A DNA stretch of 64,000 nt from Sporomusa sp. KB1 (lineage in GTDB: Bacteria > Bacillota > Negativicutes > Sporomusales > Sporomusaceae). Both the position numbers and the translations under genes were made by a program. This document shows positions 45,527 to 54,556 of the stretch, one piece after another (position 1 is the stretch's first letter; every line of letters starts with the position of its first letter). The notes under the pieces were generated by a model. The model did no database searches. It was given only the letters and a program-made list of their open reading frames with translations, and had not been told where the DNA came from. The stretch lies in the NCBI RefSeq assembly GCF_007830295.1, contig NZ_VLKC01000002.1:1366887-1430886 (forward strand), read 5' to 3'.

Positions 45527-47641
45527 CTATCTAATTTTTTTATTCGCTATCAAAATCCGCGCACTATTCAGCACTACTCCAATGGTTGCAGCATTGTGAA
45601 TCAGCGCCGAAACCATCGGATTGGTTCGACCAATGGCTCCGAGCAGCATAGCTGCCATGTTGACGGCGATGGTAGCAGTAAAGTTTTGTTGTACAATCTT
45701 CATGGTTTTCTTACCCAGCATAACTACTTCCGACAACACCAGCGGATCTTCTGAATTAATAGTAATGGCCGCTGACTCTACGGCAATATCTGTACGCCTC
45801 CCCCCCATAGCCACCCCTACATCAGCGAAAGCCAATGCCGGGGCATCATTAACGCCGTCACCGACCATAAGTACCTGTGATCGCCGTCTAAATCGGTTCA
45901 CCAAGGCCGCTTTATCCTCCGGCAACACCTCTGCGTGGTACGCGTCAATATCCAGCGCAGTTGCCACATGTTTGGCAACAGGCTCCGTATCCCCAGTAAG
46001 CATGACGACTTCGTCAACGCCTTGCCGTCGCAATTGATTGATAGTCTTCTTCATTTTGGGACGAATAGGATCACTTACTACCAGCACTCCCAGCAATGCT
46101 TCACCCCTTGCTACATAGATCAGGTTAAAACCACATTCTGCACCGGACTCGCCACCAAAAAACTGACAATCAATCTGATACTCCTCCATAAACCGTCTGC
46201 TGCCTACTAAAATTCGCCCACCGCATATCTCTTCAAAATCAGGTACCTCAGCCAAGATTCCCCGGGCAACAATGGTTTCAGTGCTGTTATGTTGCGGTAT
46301 CTCCCATCCTTGGCTTTCCACGTATTCTAATACAGCGCACGCCAGTGGGTGTGCCGAATGATATTCGGCAGAGGCGGCTAAGAGCAACAGCTCGCGCTCC
46401 CTAACTCCAGGAGCCGTTTTTACAGTTACAACCTGCGGCTTACCGATAGTAATGGTACCGGTCTTATCTAGCACAACAGTATCAATGCCTGCCAGAGCTT
46501 CCACATAGTTGCCGCCTTTGACTAATACACCCCGGCTGGCTGCTCGTCCAATAGCTGCCGAGATAGCGGTAGCCGTGGAAAGTTTCAGGCCGCAGGAAAA
46601 ATCAATGAACAACATATTTAGCACCCGCTGCCAATCTTTAGTTGCCCCATAGACCAAACCAGCGGCAATAAAGGAAATGGGAACAAGCATATTAGACATC
46701 CGATCAGCAAAATTTTGTACAGGTGCGCGCCGAGTTTGGGCCTCTTCCACCATATGAACAATACGCGCCACCGCTGTATCATCGCCAATTTTTTCCACAA
46801 TAATCTCAAGAAAACCGTTTTGGAGGACGGTGCCGGCGTACACATAGTCGCCTTCACTCTTTTCCGCAGGTATGTATTCACCGGTAATTGATGATTGGTC
46901 CACGGCACCTACCCCAACCATTACCCGGCCATCCACGCAGATTTTCTCACCTAAGTGTACGCCGACCCGGTCACCAGGCTTTAGACTTTGCACAGCTACT
47001 CGTACTTCATGGCCGCCCTCTTCGATCTTCCAAACATACTGCTGATCCAGTCTTAGCAGTTTAGAAATGTGTTTCCGGGCTCGTTCTGCCGTAAAGGTAG
47101 TAAGCATCTCGGCGAAATTAGACAACGCGAGGAGAGTCAGACTGGATTCGGGTTTACCGCCTAATATCGAAGCCATAACTGCAGTTGTTGTCAGGGTATC
47201 GGCATTGGGCTGTCGTTCAACCACCAGGCTTCGCACACCGCTGGCAATAAATTTGCGAGCTACAAAGAGCACAAAGGCGCACCTAGCCAGATACAGCGCA
47301 GTAAACATACCCGGGGCAGCCAAGCGCAGTAACTGTAACCCCATCAATCCCGTTCCAGCCAGAATAGCATCCCGCCGATATTCTGCAAAAAGAGAAGGCG
47401 GTTCTCCCGTAGGCCGTACCTGGGTAATCGCAGTCGTTTTACTGGAGAAAACAACCTGCTGTAACTTGGCATTCACCTCAGGCAAAGACAAATTCCCTTT
47501 GTAATATATAACCAAACTTCTGCCATCACCAGCATAGGCACTGATAACAGCCGGAATTTGCCTAATAGTGGCTTCAAGCAGGGTCTGTCTGCGGGTGGAT
47601 AATGCTGTTTGTAAAGGAAACGTTATATATTGGCATCCCAT
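45527..47641 (-). CDS. P1B-type metal ATPase with atypical membrane motif
   Basis: This 704-residue P-type ATPase has TGEYIPAE in the actuator domain, DKTGTITIGKP at the phosphorylation site, the heavy-metal marker SAHPLACAV, and VGDGVNDAPALAFADVGVAMG at the end. About 44 residues before DKTGT the ion-binding helix reads IDFSCGLKLSTATAI; the usual CPC/CPx proline is absent, leaving S-C-G. The N-terminal domain (ITFPLQTALSTRRQTLLEATIRQIP) looks like an HMA fold without the CxxC pair. It shares one base with the end of the upstream HMA gene and lies in the feo transcription unit. Iron or manganese efflux is plausible; the metal cannot be assigned from sequence. The ATG at 47641 follows AAAGGA. 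Confidence 0.9.
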   Translation of the reverse strand: MGCQYITFPLQTALSTRRQTLLEATIRQIPAVISAYAGDGRSLVIYYKGNLSLPEVNAKLQQVVFSSKTTAITQVRPTGEPPSLFAEYRRDAILAGTGLMGLQLLRLAAPGMFTALYLARCAFVLFVARKFIASGVRSLVVERQPNADTLTTTAVMASILGGKPESSLTLLALSNFAEMLTTFTAERARKHISKLLRLDQQYVWKIEEGGHEVRVAVQSLKPGDRVGVHLGEKICVDGRVMVGVGAVDQSSITGEYIPAEKSEGDYVYAGTVLQNGFLEIIVEKIGDDTAVARIVHMVEEAQTRRAPVQNFADRMSNMLVPISFIAAGLVYGATKDWQRVLNMLFIDFSCGLKLSTATAISAAIGRAASRGVLVKGGNYVEALAGIDTVVLDKTGTITIGKPQVVTVKTAPGVRERELLLLAASAEYHSAHPLACAVLEYVESQGWEIPQHNSTETIVARGILAEVPDFEEICGGRILVGSRRFMEEYQIDCQFFGGESGAECGFNLIYVARGEALLGVLVVSDPIRPKMKKTINQLRRQGVDEVVMLTGDTEPVAKHVATALDIDAYHAEVLPEDKAALVNRFRRRSQVLMVGDGVNDAPALAFADVGVAMGGRRTDIAVESAAITINSEDPLVLSEVVMLGKKTMKIVQQNFTATIAVNMAAMLLGAIGRTNPMVSALIHNAATIGVVLNSARILIANKKIR

Positions 47642-48165
47642 TAGTAACGTCCTTTCAGCAACGAGTACGCCCACCACACCATTTGCGGACCTGCGGGTCG
47701 CTGGCCCAACTTCCAAATCTTAGTACCTCCGCAAACAAGCATTATCAATGCCAACGCAGTGCGCAAATCCAAAGTATATCCAGTATTTTTAAAGATATTG
47801 CGGTTCATTCTTCGACATAAGCTGCGGATATTCATCCCTAGTTTGCCGTAATCAGCACGGGGACCCGGCATCTTATGAAGTTGATCGAGATAATTCATGA
47901 CCAGTTCAATGCATTCTTCCTGGCAGATATATTCCAATAGAATACTGCCTGTTGTCGGGTTTACCCTAACCGTTCTAATCCCTTTTACTCTGGTTAAGTG
48001 TTGCTCCCATTCCACTGCCAACTTTTTATTATCCAGCAAATCATCATGTTGGTAACGCCGTCTCCCTGGTAAAGCATGGACTAAGCTAAACCCCTCTCCC
48101 TTAAGAAGTTGATGGAGTTTACCCCCAGCCGAAATACCCAAAGCCAATCCCGTAAGGTAAGTCAT
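47641..48165 (-). CDS. HMA-like protein with C-terminal hydrophobic region
   Basis: The 174-residue protein holds a ferredoxin-like HMA fold without metal-binding cysteines (SLVHALPGRRRYQHDD and GIRTVRVNPTTGSILLEYICQEECIELV). N-terminally it has a short Gly-rich hydrophobic stretch (LTGLALGISAGGKLHQ) and near the C-terminus a hydrophobic segment (ALALIMLVCGGTKIWKL). It resembles HMA_2-type proteins that flank P1B ATPases. It lies 7 bp after the first HMA gene and overlaps the ATPase start by one base, so the products probably act together. Confidence 0.82.
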   Translation of the reverse strand: MTYLTGLALGISAGGKLHQLLKGEGFSLVHALPGRRRYQHDDLLDNKKLAVEWEQHLTRVKGIRTVRVNPTTGSILLEYICQEECIELVMNYLDQLHKMPGPRADYGKLGMNIRSLCRRMNRNIFKNTGYTLDLRTALALIMLVCGGTKIWKLGQRPAGPQMVWWAYSLLKGRY

Positions 48166-48171
48166 TTACTA

Positions 48172-48474
48172 TCACCTTCCATATTGTTTAACTACCAATT
48201 GCTCTATGTCCCGCAGAAAAGGATTCCGTGAAACATCTTCAGGAGAATATTGAATAAGTATGGAACCAGTGGCCGAGTTAATGGTAAACTGTTTGATTTC
48301 TGGCATTGTCTTCAAATGCAGACTCACTTGACGGACTATCTCCGGGTTGTTGATTACGTACTGTGATTGGAGTCGAACGCGCCCCGGCATATAATGAAGT
48401 ACCTGAATCTGCTGTAGGAACAGCTTCTTCTTCGATGAATCCATAAGACTTTCAAACAGAGATGATAAACCCAT
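48172..48474 (-). CDS. HMA-like small protein
   Basis: The 100-residue protein shows VLHYMPGRVRLQSQYVIN, then EIKQFTINSATGSILIQYSPE, the same HMA-like pattern (PGRxR, TGSILIxY) as in the next gene but without membrane segments and without CxxC. The shared motif suggests a common family rather than copper chaperones. It lies between the FeoB-associated small protein and the second HMA gene; ribosome site GGGAGAG precedes the ATG. Function is unknown; docking to the P1B ATPase is inferred. Confidence 0.82.
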   Translation of the reverse strand: MGLSSLFESLMDSSKKKLFLQQIQVLHYMPGRVRLQSQYVINNPEIVRQVSLHLKTMPEIKQFTINSATGSILIQYSPEDVSRNPFLRDIEQLVVKQYGR

Positions 48475-48490
48475 ATTTTGACTCTCCCGT

Positions 48491-48631
48491 CTACTTGACT
48501 TGTTTATGACAATTGCTCCCGCAGCTACCAGAACAATGGCATTGCGTTTTCCCCTGCAATTCCTGCCAGATAATTTTGGCTATATAGCCAACCGCAACTA
48601 AGCCGACTATAAATACAATTATCGTATCCAT
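48491..48631 (-). CDS. FeoB-associated Cys-rich membrane protein
   Basis: This 46-residue protein starts MDTIIVFIVGLVAVGYIAKI, a single membrane helix, and ends in a cysteine cluster CHCSGSCGSNCHK. It matches the FeoB-associated Cys-rich membrane proteins found just after feoB in Firmicutes. It lies 20 bp after the feoB stop. It may pass or sense ferrous iron at the inner face of the membrane; that is inference. Its small size explains why it could be missed. Confidence 0.88.
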   Translation of the reverse strand: MDTIIVFIVGLVAVGYIAKIIWQELQGKTQCHCSGSCGSNCHKQVK

Positions 48632-48650
48632 CCCGCTCACTCCCTTTTCC

Positions 48651-51026
48651 TTAGTAGCCCAGAAGACTTCCTATTTGGTAAACTAAGAACGACATTATCC
48701 ATGCCAGAGTAGTAGTATATACGGTAGCAAAAAGTGGCCATTTCCAGGAATTTGATTCCCGTTTGATAACTGCTAATGCTGCCAGGCACGGTGAATAGAT
48801 AAGCACAAACACCATCAAAGAATAGGCAACTAATGGGGTAAAGCTGCTGTCATTGGCCAGCGCTTGCTGCAGCGCAACCGACCCTTCATCGGCTTCACCT
48901 ACATTATAGATAGTTCCCATGGTACTAACCAAAACCTCTTTCGCGGTAAAGGCCGCAATTAAACCAATGCCTGACCGCCAATCAAAGCCCAATGGTCGGA
49001 TGACCGGCTCAATAAATTTGCCGAGCTGCCCAGCATAGCTTTGCGCTAATTTTTCCCCATCCGCTTCTTTCTGTAAGTGTTCAACCTGCTCTTCATTTTC
49101 AGTCTTGAGTTCCAGATAACGCATGGCCCACGGATATAACTCAGTGTTAGCTGCTTGTACTTCCTGCAGCTTTATCTCTTTAGCCGTTGTTAAAGCAGCT
49201 AATTCAGGACTATCTTCTTCCAGCCCTTCGGCTTGCTCCTCAAACTCTTCATTAATGGTACTTAAATCGGTAATTACTGTCTGCAGCGGTACATGATCTT
49301 CTACAGCAGCAATATTCAGCGGCGTACCAACCTGCTCTGCCACTTGCTGACTAAAACCCGCTTCTGCTTGGGCGATTAACTCTTGATAGTCTTTACTATA
49401 ATTAACATCACTAGGGTAATTGACCATAAACCAGACCAAAATCGAAACTGCCAGAATAATGGTACCTGCTTTTTTCAAATAGAGCACACTGCGTTCCCAC
49501 ATATGCATGCAAATGGATTGCAATGTAGGTACACGATAAGGAGGCAACTCCATAACGAAAGGTTCTGACTCGCCTTTGAATAATACGCTGCGAAAAACGC
49601 GCGCCATAATTACAGCCAAAACTATCCCTAATACGTAAATGGAAAATAACACCGTACCTGCCATACCTTCGCTAAAGAAGGCAGCAATCAACAAAGTATA
49701 TACCGGTAACCTTGCACTGCAACTCATTAGTGGTGTTACCAGAATAGTCACTAGCCGGTCTCGTGGATTTTCTAAGCTCCTGGTACCCATAATGGCTGGC
49801 ACACTACAGCCAAAACCCAATAATAGTGGAATAAACGATTTACCATGTAGTCCTACAGAGTGCATAATTTTGTCCATAATAAAGGCCGCTCTAGCCATAT
49901 AACCGCTATCTTCCAACACGGCAATTCCTAAAAACAATAACAATATATTAGGCAAAAATACAATGACGCCGCCAACACCGCCGATGATGCCATCGACAAC
50001 CAATGACTTGAGATCACCTGCCGGCATATAGAGGCCTGCATAGGTGCCAATGGCCGCTACGCCTTCTTCAAGCCACTCCTGTGGATAAGCCCCGATGGTA
50101 AATACCATATTAAACAATAGCCACATAAGTCCCAGGAATACAGGCAAACCTAACAGGCGGTTGGTAAGTATCCTGTCAACCTTATCAGAAGTCGTTAACC
50201 AGCCATCCCGTTTGGAAACAATAACATCCTGACATAGTGAGCCTACAAACTGATACCGCAAATTAGCAATCGCCAATTCAGGATCAGTCTCAAAGGTAGC
50301 CTGCAGGCTCTCTCTAGCCGCAGCAACAACAGTAGCCACCCGCGCTCCCCCGGGCAATGCTTGCACCGTATTTCGGATCTCCGGGTCGTTTTCTAACAGC
50401 TTTATCGCCAACCACCGCAGCGGAAAGTGCAAATTATGCCGTTCTTCTGCTAACAAGGCACTGATTTCTGCAATTTTGCCTTCTACCGCATCACCGTAGT
50501 TAATAATAAAAGGTTTTTGCGTCTTTTCCTCAGCTACCTTCACGGTCGCTGCCAACAACTTATCGATACCGTTATGGCGATTGCCAACAGTCCGAACTAC
50601 CGCTACCCCCAGTTTCCGGGATAATACTTGCCCGTCGATTTTAGTCCCCATACTCTCAGCGACATCAGTCATATTAAGAGCTACTACCATGGGTCGTTCC
50701 AGTTCTAAAAGCTGCACCGCCAAATATAAATTGCGCTCCAAATTGCTGGCATCCAGAATGTCCACAATGACATCCGGCTTATCCTTAATGATAAAATTAC
50801 GCGCCACAAGTTCATCTAGCGAATGGGCTGTTAAGCTATAGGTACCTGGCAAATCAACTATCAATAATTCTTTATCCTGATACCGCCGAAACCCTTCCCT
50901 TTTTTCAACTGTAACCCCCGGATAATTACCCACATGTTGCCTAGCACCGGTAACACTATTAAAAATAGTTGTTTTGCCTGAATTGGGATTACCGGCCAAG
51001 GCAATACTGACTTTGGTATTTGCCAC
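48651..51026 (-). CDS. feoB: Ferrous iron transporter FeoB
   Basis: The 791-residue protein imports Fe2+. It has an N-terminal G domain (GNPNSGKTTIFN, VDLPGTYSL, LNMTD), then membrane Gate motifs (FLPNILLLFLGIAVLEDSGYMAR; LMSCSARLPVYTLL) and the C-terminal KEVLVSTMGTIY. Between the Gate halves, about residues 560-665, lies a long acidic helical insert (QAEAGFSQQVAEQ...EEFEEQAEGLEEDS) longer than in most FeoB. The GTG start at 51026 is chosen because AAGGAGG lies 8 bases upstream; it overlaps the end of feoA by 38 bp. Confidence 0.96.
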   Translation of the reverse strand: MANTKVSIALAGNPNSGKTTIFNSVTGARQHVGNYPGVTVEKREGFRRYQDKELLIVDLPGTYSLTAHSLDELVARNFIIKDKPDVIVDILDASNLERNLYLAVQLLELERPMVVALNMTDVAESMGTKIDGQVLSRKLGVAVVRTVGNRHNGIDKLLAATVKVAEEKTQKPFIINYGDAVEGKIAEISALLAEERHNLHFPLRWLAIKLLENDPEIRNTVQALPGGARVATVVAAARESLQATFETDPELAIANLRYQFVGSLCQDVIVSKRDGWLTTSDKVDRILTNRLLGLPVFLGLMWLLFNMVFTIGAYPQEWLEEGVAAIGTYAGLYMPAGDLKSLVVDGIIGGVGGVIVFLPNILLLFLGIAVLEDSGYMARAAFIMDKIMHSVGLHGKSFIPLLLGFGCSVPAIMGTRSLENPRDRLVTILVTPLMSCSARLPVYTLLIAAFFSEGMAGTVLFSIYVLGIVLAVIMARVFRSVLFKGESEPFVMELPPYRVPTLQSICMHMWERSVLYLKKAGTIILAVSILVWFMVNYPSDVNYSKDYQELIAQAEAGFSQQVAEQVGTPLNIAAVEDHVPLQTVITDLSTINEEFEEQAEGLEEDSPELAALTTAKEIKLQEVQAANTELYPWAMRYLELKTENEEQVEHLQKEADGEKLAQSYAGQLGKFIEPVIRPLGFDWRSGIGLIAAFTAKEVLVSTMGTIYNVGEADEGSVALQQALANDSSFTPLVAYSLMVFVLIYSPCLAALAVIKRESNSWKWPLFATVYTTTLAWIMSFLVYQIGSLLGY

Positions 51027-51264
51027 TATAAACGCCTCCTTCATCCCGCCCTTGTTCCACATATATGGCAGAAGCCAGTAGATTGTTTAGCATAATCCGG
51101 CTGCCCCGGACCTTGACAATAATAGATTCATAACTGCGACTCAGTATGCCAACCGGCGTGCCTGGTGTAAAACCTAAATCAGTAAGTCTTGCCCTCACTT
51201 CCCTGGAACCGCCCAGAGCGGTTACTATCATCAATTGTCCTTGATCCATACTCTGAATTTGCAT
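50989..51264 (-). CDS. feoA: FeoA-domain protein (second)
   Basis: A 91-residue SH3-like protein with LMIVTALGGSREVRARLTDLGFTPGTPVGILSRSY and IMLNNLLASAIYVEQ, the FeoA fold. It extends past the usual end with DEGGVYSGKYQSQYCLGR that runs into feoB. FeoA supports FeoB function at the membrane. The ATG at 51264 has GGAGGGG directly upstream. It lies 16 bp after the first FeoA gene. Confidence 0.9.
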   Translation of the reverse strand: MQIQSMDQGQLMIVTALGGSREVRARLTDLGFTPGTPVGILSRSYESIIVKVRGSRIMLNNLLASAIYVEQGRDEGGVYSGKYQSQYCLGR

Positions 51265-51280
51265 AACCACCCCTCCTTTG

Positions 51281-51511
51281 TTATTTCATTTTAATTTCAA
51301 TATTCTGGGCCTCTATTTTTCGCAAGGAGAGATTAAAGCCCATGACCTTAACCTCCATGGGATCACCTAACGGTGCATATTTTTGAACTTCAATCTTTGA
51401 CCCCAGAACAACTCCCATATCAATAATGCGGCGTTGGATGGGACCATTACCATGAATTTTGGCTATTGTACCTTTTTCCCCCGGTAATAACTGACTTAAT
51501 AATTTGACCAT
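51281..51511 (-). CDS. feoA: FeoA-domain protein (first)
   Basis: The 76-residue FeoA protein reads LSQLLPGEKGTIAKIHGNGPIQRRIIDMGVVLGSKIEV and ends LSLRKIEAQNIEIKMK. Two FeoA copies before feoB are common in Firmicutes and Negativicutes. A Fur-like box lies about 50 bp upstream, so the whole Feo/HMA/P-ATPase unit should be iron-repressed. Confidence 0.93.
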   Translation of the reverse strand: MVKLLSQLLPGEKGTIAKIHGNGPIQRRIIDMGVVLGSKIEVQKYAPLGDPMEVKVMGFNLSLRKIEAQNIEIKMK

Positions 51512-51564
51512 TTCCTTTCTTCCTCCCTTGTTGTAGCTTTCAATATTATCCTATAAGCATTATT

Positions 51565-51583
51565 GATATTAGTAATCATTATC
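51565..51583 (-). promoter_or_regulatory. Fur-like box of the Feo operon
   Basis: GATATTAGTAATCATTATC matches the Fur 19-mer at 16 of 19 positions. It lies 54 bp before feoA, at the expected promoter place. Confidence 0.75.
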
Positions 51584-51607
51584 ATTTTGTATTTAAAAAA
51601 ATTTTCC

Positions 51608-52369
51608 TTACTGCGCATTTACTTTCTTAACAAGTTCAAACTCAACCTCTTTCAAACCAGCAAAATTGCGGAAGTAAGCCGTATAGTCCTGTGTATAGCA
51701 AACTATTCGCACTACACCGCCTGAGGCAACAAGTTCCTCAATTATTAGCTCATAGGTCGGTACCGTCTTATTAGTAAGCACATTCCCACACGTAAAATCA
51801 AATATTATCGCTGTTGTCTGACTTACCCTCATATTCTTGATAGCCTTGTCCATATCGATATAATCAGCTTGAGTAAATTCGCGCAATAACGTAATTCTTA
51901 CTTCATCCTCCTGGTTTTCGATAGAAAATGCCATCTGGGCTGTGAGCGGTTTTATTTCAAACGAATTCATGACTGTAAGATCAGGCAGGGATTTTTTCTG
52001 TACACTTGTTGTTGCTCCTAATAACTCGTTAATAATAGATAGTAGTTTATCTTCCGTAAAGGGTTTCAAAATATAGCCTTTTGCCCCATTTTGCAAAGCA
52101 TCAAACACTTTATGTTTTTGTCCAAGGGCACTCACCATAATAACCCTGGCCTGTGGATCAAAGGTGTTAATCTGCCTCAAAGCATCAATGCCATCCATTT
52201 CCGGCATAGTTATATCCATTGTAACTAAGTCGGGACGATGCTTTTTATATGCGGCAACTGCTTGATTGCCGTTAGCTGCTTCATCCACCACATGTCCGGC
52301 TTTCACTAAAAAGGTTCCAATGGCTTTACGCATCATTAATGCGTCATCCACAACTAATACACGCGCCAT
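51608..52369 (-). CDS. Response regulator with C-terminal STAS-like domain
   Basis: The 253-residue protein opens with a CheY-like receiver (VLVVDDALMMRKA, phosphoacceptor Asp in LVTMDITMPEMDG, Lys in ILKPFTE). A short linker leads to a C-terminal domain (about residues 140-250: MAFSIENQEDEVRITLLREF and AIIFDFTCGN) that resembles a STAS/anti-sigma-antagonist-like fold, without a DNA-binding motif. It probably passes a signal by protein contact. It overlaps the upstream kinase gene by 26 bp. The Feo Fur-like box lies directly after its stop. Confidence 0.85.
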   Translation of the reverse strand: MARVLVVDDALMMRKAIGTFLVKAGHVVDEAANGNQAVAAYKKHRPDLVTMDITMPEMDGIDALRQINTFDPQARVIMVSALGQKHKVFDALQNGAKGYILKPFTEDKLLSIINELLGATTSVQKKSLPDLTVMNSFEIKPLTAQMAFSIENQEDEVRITLLREFTQADYIDMDKAIKNMRVSQTTAIIFDFTCGNVLTNKTVPTYELIIEELVASGGVVRIVCYTQDYTAYFRNFAGLKEVEFELVKKVNAQ

Positions 52370-54374
52370 TTCCCTGCTCCGCCTCCTTTATGCTCATCCT
52401 ATACTCAGAGTTTATGAGTGGCAAAACAAAAGTAAATTTAGTACCTTTGCCAACCATAGTCATAATTTCAATATGTCCGCCGAGTTTTTCAAGTTCTTGC
52501 TTCACCGCAGCCAGCCCTACCCCCCGTCCAGACAATTCATTGGCACTAGCAACACTGGAAAAACCATCTGCAAAAATCAGCTGAATAACCTCTTCCTCTG
52601 TCAAATCAGCGGTTGTGCGTTCACTACACACCCCCTTGGCGATGGCCAGTCTTCTGATAACGTTACCGTCAATTCCTCTTCCATCGTCGGCGATAGTAAT
52701 TAGCAAATTTGCACCATGTTCCTCTATGTGGCATCTAATCTGACCTTGTGTCTGTTTACCGGCTTCCAGGCGTTCATCCGGCGTTTCCAGTCCATGCGCA
52801 ACTGCATTACGAAAAACATGTACAAGTACTTTAGCAAAATCATGATATTTTTCAGGATCTACTAACGTCCTCGCGCCGGTAATCGACAACGAACTAATTT
52901 CTTTACCTTGACGTAACGCCAAATCAGCTATGTATTCAGGAAATATGTTAATCAAATCACTGAAAGGCTTGTAACGCAAGTGCCGTAGATCCTCAATAAG
53001 GGGTCTGGCTTGGCAAGGGGTAAGCAGACGCCGAATCTTATCCTCCAATTGGTGCAGCTTGCAGCTTTCTACAACGATTGTCTCATCTTGGCTCAGGAAC
53101 TGGCTACCCAATACTTTTCTCAATTGCTCTAACTCTTGTTCCAGCCAGTCATATAGTATATCAGGTTGATAGTCCACAAAACACGCCATTATAGCAGTAG
53201 GTGCAAGATTACCCTCTGTTCCATCTCGTAATTTACTTAAAGCAGACTCCAATTCATGTAGTTTTGCGGCCACACGCTGCAAGCCCAATTGAGCAAAAGT
53301 GCCTTTCCAGGTATGAACAGTACGAAAAATTTCACTAATTTTCCCAGTCTCTGCCGCTTGCGAAGACAGAAGTTCTGGCAGCTCTTGTCGGCAAAATACT
53401 TTGTAGTCCACCTTGGCTTTAGTAAATTCTTGTTGGTGGGTCACAGCTCTCACCACCAGTGACAAAATATCTCTTTCTGCTTGAATTTTTTCTTCCATTT
53501 TTCGCTTCTGAGTAACATCAGTTAGTATCAATAATATCTCTCTGCGTGCCAGGTCTACAGGGTGGTGAATCAATTTATATGTGATTTGCACGTAACTGCC
53601 AGCAAGCTCTAATTCTTCAGGCAACAACGACAGGTAATTGTCCCTGAGAAAAGCATCATCTTCTTGAAAAACTTTTCCGAGTAACGCTGTCAAAAAGGCC
53701 TGTTGTTCTGTATCGTGCGGATATAATAATGCGGGAATAAACTCATTTCGTATCTCCTGGTTAAAAATCATAACACATTCGGCACTGTACTCGCCTGCAA
53801 CCTTTAGATCTTCACCAAAAGAAAGAAAACCCTGCCCGGCATTATCCATTAAATTGCGCAATTTATCTACTGCCGCTTTTAATTCTTGAGTCCGCCCCTG
53901 CAACTGGCCTTGGATGAGCAATTGCGCAGCATTCACTTCTTCCAATGCTTTTTTCTGTGCTTGAATTTCAGCCTTGGATTGTGCAAGGTCGATTACGCTC
54001 TGCCGCAACTCCAATTCATTCACTTTAATCCTATGTACCATCCAGTTCATGTCCCGCATCAAATCAACTAATTCATTTTCGTCACCATCATTGCCGCGTT
54101 CATTCGGGACAGTTAAAACCACATCATAATGGCCAATTTTTACCTGCTGACAAAATTCTTTCATTTTCTGTATCTGATTAGCAAATAGCCATTGCCTGAT
54201 AATACCTGGGCTAAGCAATCCTGCAAGAATGGTCACCATTAATACAATTGCTATCGTATTATAAAATTCCCGATGCAGGCTTAGTCCTGTTTGATCTCCC
54301 GCGATAAGCATAGCCACAATAGGAAGCAAACCAAACACTATCGCAATAACAAGCAGCCTGGTTTTTATAATCAC
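52344..54374 (-). CDS. Membrane sensor kinase with PAS, HPt and CheA-like ATPase
   Basis: The 676-residue protein has two membrane helices near its start (ARLLVIAIVFGLLPIVAML-like and IAIVLMVTILAGLLSPG), then HAMP-like and coiled-coil parts (about residues 75-175). A PAS-like domain (LMDNAGQGFLSFGEDLKV) and an HPt domain with phospho-His in VHTWKGTFAQLGL follow. The CheA-like ATPase comes last (VFRNAVAHGLETPDERLEAGK, ADDGRGIDG, SGRGVGLAAV). No CheW-binding P5 domain follows; the chain ends in CISCG. The GTG start lies after GAGGGTG. It is coupled to the response regulator, and a Fur-like box upstream suggests iron-linked expression. Confidence 0.88.
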   Translation of the reverse strand: MIIKTRLLVIAIVFGLLPIVAMLIAGDQTGLSLHREFYNTIAIVLMVTILAGLLSPGIIRQWLFANQIQKMKEFCQQVKIGHYDVVLTVPNERGNDGDENELVDLMRDMNWMVHRIKVNELELRQSVIDLAQSKAEIQAQKKALEEVNAAQLLIQGQLQGRTQELKAAVDKLRNLMDNAGQGFLSFGEDLKVAGEYSAECVMIFNQEIRNEFIPALLYPHDTEQQAFLTALLGKVFQEDDAFLRDNYLSLLPEELELAGSYVQITYKLIHHPVDLARREILLILTDVTQKRKMEEKIQAERDILSLVVRAVTHQQEFTKAKVDYKVFCRQELPELLSSQAAETGKISEIFRTVHTWKGTFAQLGLQRVAAKLHELESALSKLRDGTEGNLAPTAIMACFVDYQPDILYDWLEQELEQLRKVLGSQFLSQDETIVVESCKLHQLEDKIRRLLTPCQARPLIEDLRHLRYKPFSDLINIFPEYIADLALRQGKEISSLSITGARTLVDPEKYHDFAKVLVHVFRNAVAHGLETPDERLEAGKQTQGQIRCHIEEHGANLLITIADDGRGIDGNVIRRLAIAKGVCSERTTADLTEEEVIQLIFADGFSSVASANELSGRGVGLAAVKQELEKLGGHIEIMTMVGKGTKFTFVLPLINSEYRMSIKEAEQGNGACISCG

Positions 54375-54461
54375 TCTGTTTTCACACCCTCATCATTGCG
54401 TGAACCCGCTTTACCACTTTACATCAATAGCTCTGAAGCTACAACTATCCGCTCACCAACT

Positions 54462-54480
54462 TATAATGAATATCATTCTC
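54462..54480 (-). promoter_or_regulatory. Fur-like box upstream of the sensor kinase
   Basis: TATAATGAATATCATTCTC matches the Fur 19-mer at 15 of 19 positions and lies about 90 bp before the kinase start. A further half site (TACACTCATTTGCG) follows. It is the only regulatory site seen between the kinase and the convergent terminator of the RND genes. Confidence 0.6.
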
Positions 54481-54556
54481 ATTTGCGTTGTTTGTATTAT
54501 TACACTCATTTGCGTTTTTGTCAAGCACCTTTTTCCATAATTTACTCTCCCCTCGA

